Below, in pieces: positions 26,862 to 33,515 of a stretch of 64,000 nucleotides of DNA. The notes under the pieces are model-generated. The model was not told the DNA's origin. It saw nothing but the letters and a program-made list of their open reading frames with translations, and did not search any database. How positions within the stretch are numbered: position 1 is the first letter of the stretch; the number at the start of each line of letters is the position of its first letter. Source of the DNA: Stieleria sp. JC731 (lineage in GTDB: Bacteria > Planctomycetota > Planctomycetia > Pirellulales > Pirellulaceae); NCBI RefSeq assembly GCF_020966635.1, contig NZ_JAJKFQ010000006.1, positions 1 to 64,000 on the forward strand, in the 5' to 3' direction. Position numbers and translations under genes: made by a program.

Positions 26862-27944
26862 ATGAATACTGACGCGCGCCAGTTTTTCGAAAACGCGATC
26901 AACACGCCAAGTCCGTCCGGGTATGAGGAACGCATTCAGAAACTTGTCAGAGAATACGTTCAGCCGCATGCTGATGAAGTTCGTGTTGATATCCATGGCA
27001 ATCTGATCGCCTCGTGCGGTGACACGTCTGGTCCTCGCCTGATGTATGCAGGGCATTGCGACCAAATCGGGATGCTGATTTCTCACATCGATGAGAACGG
27101 CTACGTCTACGCTCAGACCATTGGTGGCTGGGACCCGCAGCAGCTGATCGGCCAGGCGATGACGATCTGGGGTGACGACGGTCCGGTCCCGGCATTGATC
27201 AGTCGCAAACCGATCCACCTCCTTAACGACCAAGAACGAAAGAAGGTTGTCGGGTTGGATGAAATGTGGTTGGACGTGGGGGCTGCCGACGAAGACCAGG
27301 CTCGGCAGTCCATTCGCATCGGTGACCCGGTGACGTTGGACCTGCGAATGCGTCCTTTAATGAACGACATCGTTTGTGGACCGGGGATGGACAACAAGAC
27401 CGGGATGTGGACGGTGATCGAAGCCCTTCGCCGGGCAAAGGAATCGGTGAGAGGAAAGCTGAAGTGCCACCTACACAGCGTTTCCACAGTTCAGGAAGAG
27501 ATCGGGCTGCGTGGGGCAAAGACCGCTGCCGGAAGTATCAATCCGTCTGTCGCGATCGCAGTCGACGTGACTCACGCGTCCGATTGCCCAACAATCGACA
27601 AGAATAAACAAGGCAACATCCGGTTGGGTGGCGGGCCGGTCATCTTCCGCGGTCCCAATATCAATCCCGCCGTCGCTCAGCGTTTGATCACTTTGGCCGA
27701 AAGGCATGACATCCCTTACCAGCTTGCCGCGATCGGTCGTGCGACTCCAAACGATGCCAATGTCCTGCAATTGCATGGCGGCGGTGTCGCAACCGGATTG
27801 GTTGCGATTCCAAACCGTTACATGCATTCGGCGGTCGAAGCGATTTCGATGACTGACATTGATCATGTTGCAGATCTTCTGGCTCGATTCGCCGAAGAAT
27901 TAAAGCCCGAGGACGACTTCACGCCCGGTTGCTCGGTGGCTTAA
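26862..27944 (+). CDS. M42-family metallo-aminopeptidase (FrvX/glutamyl aminopeptidase type)
   Basis: The 360-residue protein is a cytoplasmic dinuclear-zinc aminopeptidase of the tetrahedral TET type, which trims peptides. The metal and catalytic motifs are in order: AGHCDQIG (His65, Asp67), GPGMDNKTG (bridging Asp), VQEEIGLRGA (catalytic Glu pair), VDVTHA (Asp ligand), and a C-terminal NRYMHSAVE (His ligand). No signal peptide is present. The stop TAA overlaps the ATG of the SprT-like gene (TAATG), so the two are translationally coupled. The substrate range cannot be read from the sequence. Confidence 0.93.
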   Translation: MNTDARQFFENAINTPSPSGYEERIQKLVREYVQPHADEVRVDIHGNLIASCGDTSGPRLMYAGHCDQIGMLISHIDENGYVYAQTIGGWDPQQLIGQAMTIWGDDGPVPALISRKPIHLLNDQERKKVVGLDEMWLDVGAADEDQARQSIRIGDPVTLDLRMRPLMNDIVCGPGMDNKTGMWTVIEALRRAKESVRGKLKCHLHSVSTVQEEIGLRGAKTAAGSINPSVAIAVDVTHASDCPTIDKNKQGNIRLGGGPVIFRGPNINPAVAQRLITLAERHDIPYQLAAIGRATPNDANVLQLHGGGVATGLVAIPNRYMHSAVEAISMTDIDHVADLLARFAEELKPEDDFTPGCSVA

Positions 27945-28828
27945 TGGCTTGGAAACGAAAAGCCTCGGCGCCGAAGCGTAAAACTGCGTCGAACAAGACC
28001 GCTCAACGGCCGGAATCTCGGTCCATCGGTTCGGTCTCAAGTTCGATCAAGCCTCGTGATCCGCAATACTTGGGAACACTGGCAGGCGAGGTTGCGCTGC
28101 GAAAGTTCGCGCCCAGCGAGCATCAGCGACTGCGACGGTTGATCCATGAGCAAATCTTGGTGACCAGTCGTAGCATGGATGGTCCCAATTTCACGAAGGT
28201 GTCATCCGACGATCTGTCTCGGATGATTCACCTTTACGATGATCTATTCTTCGACGGGAAAATTTTGCGTGCCGCATCTGCCGAAGGCTTGTCGTTTCAC
28301 CTGTCTTCGCGGATGACTAGCGTTGGTGGGAAGCTGGTGACGCAGTATCCCAATGGGTACGCATCGGGCGCTCGCAAATTCGAGCTGGTGCTATCGAGTA
28401 CCCTGCTGTTTCAGACTTTTGAAGATGTGTCACGTCCGATCGAAGTCGCCGGATGTTTGTGCCGCAATCGACTGGAAGCAATGCAAAGGGTTGCTGAGCA
28501 TGAATTCGTCCACCTGACCGAGATGCTCATTTGGAACGACGGAAATTGTAACGAAGCGCGTTTTCAGTCGATCGCGGGGCGGTACTTCGGGCATACCGAC
28601 TACCAACATAACTTGATCACTCAGCGCGAACGTGCGGCAATCAAGTTCAACATTCGCGTCGGCGACAACGTTTACTTCCTGCACGACGGTCACCGAATCA
28701 ACGGAAAGGTCAATCGAATCACCCGACGCGCGACCGTCTTGGTTCCCAATTCCAAGGGGCAGCGTTTCAGCGATGGGAATCACTACGTCAAGTACTACGT
28801 TCCGCTTGAAAAGCTTAAGAAAGCCTAA
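27944..28828 (+). CDS. SprT-like zinc metalloprotease-domain protein
   Basis: The 294-residue protein begins at the ATG overlapping the M42 stop by one base. After a basic Ser/Lys-rich N-terminus (1-45), residues 85-220 form a SprT-like domain: LYDDLFFDGKIL, the zinc motif HEFVH (186-190) and a later FGHTDYQ that may give the third ligand. Residues 235-292 look like a small SH3/KOW-type barrel (VGDNVYFLHDGHRINGKVNRI). Some SprT-family members (Spartan/Wss1) digest DNA-protein crosslinks, but a role here is unproven. It has no signal peptide. Its 3' end overlaps that of the convergent subtilase gene by 14 bp. Confidence 0.82.
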   Translation: MAWKRKASAPKRKTASNKTAQRPESRSIGSVSSSIKPRDPQYLGTLAGEVALRKFAPSEHQRLRRLIHEQILVTSRSMDGPNFTKVSSDDLSRMIHLYDDLFFDGKILRAASAEGLSFHLSSRMTSVGGKLVTQYPNGYASGARKFELVLSSTLLFQTFEDVSRPIEVAGCLCRNRLEAMQRVAEHEFVHLTEMLIWNDGNCNEARFQSIAGRYFGHTDYQHNLITQRERAAIKFNIRVGDNVYFLHDGHRINGKVNRITRRATVLVPNSKGQRFSDGNHYVKYYVPLEKLKKA

Positions 28829-30779
28829 GCTCGCTCAAACGATCGATCGCGAATTGAAGCTCTCCATCGATCGAAACCGTTCCCAATGATTCTTGCGAAT
28901 GAGCCATCAAGCGATCGATGTTGTCAGCGTGCCGTGTCGGGGATGTGGCTGACGATCCTGTGATCAACCGAGCGTTCAATTGTCGGTTGATATTTGTATT
29001 CATTTCGCTGGCTAGCTCTTGCGACCGAAGCCGCGAAGTTGTGCCATGTTGGTCGACAAAAGTTTCATGAGACAGCCTGATTAAAGGCAGTGCATTCGCG
29101 GCCAGTGTATTCCCAGGCAGTGCTTTGGGTGGTGTGCCAGTCAAAGAATGCTTTGTGGACTGCCCCGTTGTTCCCGATGCGGTGTCAGGAATCAGCGATT
29201 GAGTGCCTGAGGTTGTTTGAACTTGTACGCCTGCGGCGGCGATGGCAACGGTTTGCAGTGTGCTCAGCGTACCCAGCGAGTCGCTGCCTGCGGCGGTCCC
29301 GATTACTCCGTCTACAAGTAAGCTTCGGAGCTGTGACGAGGTTAGATTTGGGTTCGCCGAAAGCGTCAATGCGGCGACAGCAGAAACATGGGGAGTCGCC
29401 ATGCTGGTACCGCTCAGCGTTCCGTATCGTCCATCAATGTACGTGCTATAGATCCCGACGCCGGGGGCATCAATCTGGATCGCACCGCTATTTCCGACGG
29501 TATTGCTAAATGATGCCAGTTCGGCATTTGAGTCAAATGCTCCGACGGAAAGGACGCTGTCGATTGCCGCGCTGTACTGGGCCGGATAGCCTGGGACGCT
29601 AGAAGAGTCGTTTCCAGCCGCAGCGATGACCAGCGATCCGAGCGAAGTGGCGTATTCGACCGCAGCCGCGATTCTTGCACTGGCGTTTCCGCCGAGACTG
29701 AGGTTGATGATCTGCGCACCGATGTCGGCAGCGTATCGGATTCCTGCGGCAACGCTGGAGTCACTGCCTCGCCCTGAATCATCCAGCACCCGAATGGGGA
29801 TCACCTTCGCATCGGGAGCGACCCCCGTCGCACCAACATCGTTGTTGGACGCCGCGATGGTTCCGGCGACATGCGTTCCATGACCGTTCCCGTCGTCCGC
29901 GTATGAGTCAAGGTCGACGAAGTCATAGCCGGAAACGTCATCAACGTAGCCGTTTTGGTCATCATCAATGCCGTTGCCGGGGATTTCGCCCGGGTTGACG
30001 AACAAGCTATTGATCAGATCTGGGTGGTCGAGATCAATTCCTGTATCGATGACCGCAACCGTCACCCCTTGTCCGGTGTATCCAGCAGACCACGCTTCGG
30101 GAGCACCGATCGCATTGAGGTTCCAGTCTCGCGTTGATCCAAAGTAGTCGACTTCGGAAAGACGTTGTGGAGTCGTCGGGTAAGACGGTGACGGGGAAGA
30201 TGGTGTTGATGACTCGCTTGTCGGCTCAGAGCTGGTAGGTTGACTTGGCGTCGAAGTTGAAGGTTGGTTTAGTGGATGAGCTTCCAGTGAAATCTGATAC
30301 GAGGTCGCGTACGCTGACTTTGCAGAAATGGCAAGGTAATAAGTTCCCGATCTGAGCTTGCCCTTGATCGATTCGACGACAGTTCCACTGCCTTTCGAAG
30401 ATGCAAGCATTTTGCCGCTGCGATTGATTAGATACAGGTCTGCATCACGGTTGAGTTCGTCCAGGGTGAACGAGACTTTCGAGTTCTCACTGACATCAAA
30501 GCGAACGATGTCCAGGCGGTCGTATCTGCCTAAGCTTCCTAGGCGTGTGACTTGGCCGTCGATCGTTCCCAGGTTTGCGGCGGTGGCACGGGTGCTACCG
30601 GCAGCATCGGCAGTTGAGTAGTCACCGCTTTCGGATATCGCGGTCGTGCCCAGTACCGGCGTTATTGCAAACGCAGCAGTGTCGCTTGCCAGCAACTGAC
30701 GACCTTCGAGTGACTCGATTCGTAAAGGTCGCTTCTGTGAACTGCGGTGTCGATCAGAAAAGCGTAACCGGTGGACCAT
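28815..30779 (-). CDS. Secreted subtilisin-like serine protease (S8) with PPC domain
   Basis: The 654-residue exported protease has the planctomycete motif ESLEGRQLLA at 22-31 after a basic start. A pre-peptidase C-terminal-type beta domain follows at about 75-170, then a Ser/Thr/Pro linker (170-205). The S8 domain has the catalytic triad Asp245 (VAVIDTGID), His300 (GNGHGTHVAG) and Ser459 (SGTSMATPH), plus Asn of AAAGND. The last 140 residues are unrecognised. The frame is open to 30872, but ATG 30779 gives the normal N-terminus. The protein probably digests extracellular proteins. It is convergent with the SprT-like gene. Confidence 0.93.
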   Translation of the reverse strand: MVHRLRFSDRHRSSQKRPLRIESLEGRQLLASDTAAFAITPVLGTTAISESGDYSTADAAGSTRATAANLGTIDGQVTRLGSLGRYDRLDIVRFDVSENSKVSFTLDELNRDADLYLINRSGKMLASSKGSGTVVESIKGKLRSGTYYLAISAKSAYATSYQISLEAHPLNQPSTSTPSQPTSSEPTSESSTPSSPSPSYPTTPQRLSEVDYFGSTRDWNLNAIGAPEAWSAGYTGQGVTVAVIDTGIDLDHPDLINSLFVNPGEIPGNGIDDDQNGYVDDVSGYDFVDLDSYADDGNGHGTHVAGTIAASNNDVGATGVAPDAKVIPIRVLDDSGRGSDSSVAAGIRYAADIGAQIINLSLGGNASARIAAAVEYATSLGSLVIAAAGNDSSSVPGYPAQYSAAIDSVLSVGAFDSNAELASFSNTVGNSGAIQIDAPGVGIYSTYIDGRYGTLSGTSMATPHVSAVAALTLSANPNLTSSQLRSLLVDGVIGTAAGSDSLGTLSTLQTVAIAAAGVQVQTTSGTQSLIPDTASGTTGQSTKHSLTGTPPKALPGNTLAANALPLIRLSHETFVDQHGTTSRLRSQELASEMNTNINRQLNARLITGSSATSPTRHADNIDRLMAHSQESLGTVSIDGELQFAIDRLSELRLS

Positions 30780-30958
30780 GATGAGCTCAAACCGAAACGT
30801 GGGCACAGCCGAATCATTCGGACAGGACAGTTGGTTGATCCTGTCAAAAGGGTTGGCCCGAGTCACGATCAATCTGCGCCGAAATGTTGGATGCTTTTGA
30901 CGGCAAATCAGCAGACTTCGTCGTTGCTCATCAAGAAGGTGGTGCTATCGTTTTACCC

Positions 30959-32254
30959 CTAAGGGGCTGTTCGAATGTTGACCTTGTAGTCACCACGGTT
31001 GTTTGCGAGATCGCCCAGTTCATCGTTGATTCTGAATAGCAACCAGCAGTGCTCTTCGATACGCAATTGCGTCTGTGAACCGACGGCGACGACCGTTAGT
31101 GGAGAAGCCAGCGGCGTGTCTTTGGTGACGTTTGGTAGGACACACATCAGCAACTGTCCCAGCGGTCGGTCATTGGCATAGTGAATCGTCACACCTTCGG
31201 GTTCGCTTATCCAAGGCTTGGGTGTTTGGTTCACACTGCAGCGTCCGCTGCCGCTGACCACCAATACGGTTCCGGGTTTGAATCGGACCTTGCTCGATTG
31301 CCAGCCTTGATCGGCAGCCACTGACAACTGCAGGTCGTCGTCGTGATAGATTGGATCACTAACAGAGATGTCGATCTTCTCACGCGACCAATCAAAACCA
31401 TAATCAGCCGTTTCCGTTAGCATCCTCCAGCGAGCATTCAGGATCGGCCACTGGGACGCCAACGCTTTGCGGAATGACTGGGTGAACGATTCGTTGGTAT
31501 CACTGCCTTGGCGGGCAGCTTTCAGCCAAACGGTTTCATACTCGGGGTAGTGTTTCAGCAGCGATCCCAGTAACCAACACCAACCGTAGGATTCGACATC
31601 TCCATCCAGGCGATTGGGTAACCGCAGCACTGACGACAGGTTGGGGATCTTGGCTTCTTCGCGTGCTTGCGACAACAGTTTGAATCGACCCCAGTAGGGG
31701 ACTTCGTTCTTGGAACTCGGTACCGTTCCCACTTCGATGGCGTCATTTTGGCCGCGGTGAACGCTTAGTAGTTCTGCGACACCTTCAGAAAACCAACTGG
31801 GGCCCGTCCCACCGAATTGATCAATCACCAACGCATGGACGCCTTCGTGCAGCAGTAAATGCCGGGTATAGTATTGGCTCGGTTGAGCACGAACCCAGAT
31901 GATTCCCGGCATCGCATAGCCGTACTGAAATTGCAACGACTCTGGTAGGTCTCCGGATGCTCGAAATCGGTCTGGTTGATCCATCACATAGGCACGAACA
32001 TGCCATTGGTCCAACGTGCCTTCGGGAAGTCGCAGTAGCCGTTCCCACTGGGCGATCGCGGCATCAAATGACCGAACGAGGTCCAGCATCGATTCGGTGG
32101 ACCCGGTATCGGTTTGCAATGTGATATGTTGGCCGCGATGTGTGCTGTAGTTTTGAGCTGTGCATCGTTGGAGCCAGTCGGAAGCAAAGCTCAGCCATCC
32201 GAAAACGCAGATCGTAACAATTAACCGGCAGAACACAGTCCGAAGGGGCGACAT
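30959..32254 (-). CDS. Exported gluzincin-like metallopeptidase with LecA-like C-terminal domain
   Basis: The 431-residue protein (start ATG 32254; ATG 32278 is possible) has a signal sequence (TVFCRLIVTICVFGWLSFAS). Residues 130-160 carry HEGVH (136-140) and a downstream glutamate in WFSEGVAE (Glu157), the HExxH...E pattern of peptidase-MA/DUF1570-type gluzincins. The last 110 residues resemble the galactose-binding lectin LecA (PA-IL): PGTVLVVSGSGRCS..., then LLFRINDELGDLANN ending GDYKVNI. This matches the LecA calcium/galactose loop, with Asp411, Asn418 and Asn419 aligned to LecA Asp100, Asn107 and Asn108. The substrate is unknown. Its start lies 5 bp from a divergent start. Confidence 0.72.
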   Translation of the reverse strand: MSPLRTVFCRLIVTICVFGWLSFASDWLQRCTAQNYSTHRGQHITLQTDTGSTESMLDLVRSFDAAIAQWERLLRLPEGTLDQWHVRAYVMDQPDRFRASGDLPESLQFQYGYAMPGIIWVRAQPSQYYTRHLLLHEGVHALVIDQFGGTGPSWFSEGVAELLSVHRGQNDAIEVGTVPSSKNEVPYWGRFKLLSQAREEAKIPNLSSVLRLPNRLDGDVESYGWCWLLGSLLKHYPEYETVWLKAARQGSDTNESFTQSFRKALASQWPILNARWRMLTETADYGFDWSREKIDISVSDPIYHDDDLQLSVAADQGWQSSKVRFKPGTVLVVSGSGRCSVNQTPKPWISEPEGVTIHYANDRPLGQLLMCVLPNVTKDTPLASPLTVVAVGSQTQLRIEEHCWLLFRINDELGDLANNRGDYKVNIRTAP

Positions 32255-32259
32255 CGAAT

Positions 32260-33342
32260 ATGGGTACGCGTCATTCATCCCTTCATTGTAGACCACAGTT
32301 GGATCGTCGGCGATTCATGCGTTCGGCTGCCCTCGCGTCAACCGCTGGTCTTTCTGCAGGCCTGATGGGTGGCTGCGTCTCACGCGCCGAATCGGATGTC
32401 GTGTTGTACTGTGCCCTCGATGAAGTCTTTGCCCGCCCCATCCTGGCGTCCTTCGAACGCAGTACAAACAACGAAATCGGTGTGGTCGGCAAGTTCGATG
32501 TCGAATCGACCAAGACCGTCGGCCTCGTCAATCAAATCATTGCCGAGCAGCAAACGCCGGTTTGCGATGTGTTTTGGAACAACGAAATCATGCACACCGT
32601 CCGGCTACAGAAACAGGGGCTACTGCAACCGCGTTCCTGGAGCGTTGCCTCAGGTTGGCCAGATGACATGATCGCGAGTGACGGGACCTGGTGTGGTTTT
32701 GCAGCTCGGGCTCGTGTGTTGCTGATCAACACCGATCTGATCGACGATCCTGAAAAGTATCCCAGCAGTGTTGCTGAGCTTACCGATCCAAAATGGAAAG
32801 ACAAATGCGCGATGGCAAGGCCGTTGTTTGGGACCACCGCAACCCATTTTGCGGTCCTGCGAGAAAAGAATGGTCACGACGAGACGATCAAACTGTTGAA
32901 CGACATTCACAGCAATGCGGTTGTCTTGTCAGGTAACAAACAGGTCGCCCAAGCCGTTGCGTCAGGGCAGGTGGCTTGGGGCCTAACAGACACCGATGAT
33001 GCCATCATCGAAAAGGATCACTTTCAAAAGGTTGAAATCGTCTTTCCCGATCAAGAAGTCGAGCAAGCTGGGACGCTTCGAATTCCGAACACATTGGCCG
33101 TGCTGAAGGCTGCACCGCATCCGATCGCGTCGTCACAGTTCGCAGACTTTATCGTCAGTGCGGCGATCGAAGACCGCTTGGCGATGGGAGATAGCAGTCA
33201 GTTGCCGATCAGCCGCGACAGTGAATTCACACCGCGTGTGATGCCCAAAGATCCGGTTCGTTGGATGAAGGTCGATTTCGAAGCTGCCGCCGAGGGCTGG
33301 GAGTCTTGGGCGAAAGAACTGATGCAGATTTTCAACGACTAG
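32260..33342 (+). CDS. Substrate-binding lipoprotein (iron(III)/thiamine ABC type), solitary
   Basis: The 360-residue protein has a twin-arginine-like start (RRRF at 16-19) and lipobox LMGGC (Cys39), so it is probably exported by Tat and lipidated. The mature part is a periplasmic binding protein type 2 of the FutA/AfuA-like group: VVLYCALDEVFARPIL, SKTVGLVNQIIAE, DVFWNNEIMHTVRLQ, LTDTDDA and IPNTLAVLK. The nearest known families bind Fe(III) or thiamine; the ligand is not certain. No permease or ATPase lies nearby. The start is uncertain: ATG 32260 or TTG 32299, the latter leaving the Arg motif at the very N-terminus. Confidence 0.85.
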   Translation: MGTRHSSLHCRPQLDRRRFMRSAALASTAGLSAGLMGGCVSRAESDVVLYCALDEVFARPILASFERSTNNEIGVVGKFDVESTKTVGLVNQIIAEQQTPVCDVFWNNEIMHTVRLQKQGLLQPRSWSVASGWPDDMIASDGTWCGFAARARVLLINTDLIDDPEKYPSSVAELTDPKWKDKCAMARPLFGTTATHFAVLREKNGHDETIKLLNDIHSNAVVLSGNKQVAQAVASGQVAWGLTDTDDAIIEKDHFQKVEIVFPDQEVEQAGTLRIPNTLAVLKAAPHPIASSQFADFIVSAAIEDRLAMGDSSQLPISRDSEFTPRVMPKDPVRWMKVDFEAAAEGWESWAKELMQIFND

Positions 33343-33356
33343 TTTTTCGGTGCTGG

Positions 33357-33487
33357 CATCACGGCGGAGTATTGGGTGCTGACATCACGACGGAGCGTGA
33401 TGGGTACTATTGGGTGCTGACAAAGTACCCATCACGCTCCGCCGTGATGCCTGCACATTTACAAACCCATCACGCTCCGACGTGATG
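33357..33487. repeat. Cluster of REP-like palindromes
   Basis: Three complete copies of the 20-bp unit CATCACGnCGGAGCGTGATG (7-bp stem CATCACG/CGTGATG) occur at 33383-33402 (this orientation), 33430-33449 and 33468-33487 (opposite). A half copy lies at 33357-33369. Copies 2 and 3 with flanks form a 26-bp inverted repeat with one mismatch (33383-33408 against 33424-33449). A 15-bp direct repeat TATTGGGTGCTGACA is at 33370-33384 and 33408-33422. The cluster fills the space between two convergent genes and could act as a transcription barrier. Confidence 0.85.
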
Positions 33488-33515
33488 CCAAGCTCAAAAC
33501 TCTCCACACCTCCAA

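Noticed and set aside
26289..27233. 314-codon minus-strand frame spanning the gap and the M42 start
   Set aside because: No domain, and a third of it is antisense to M42.
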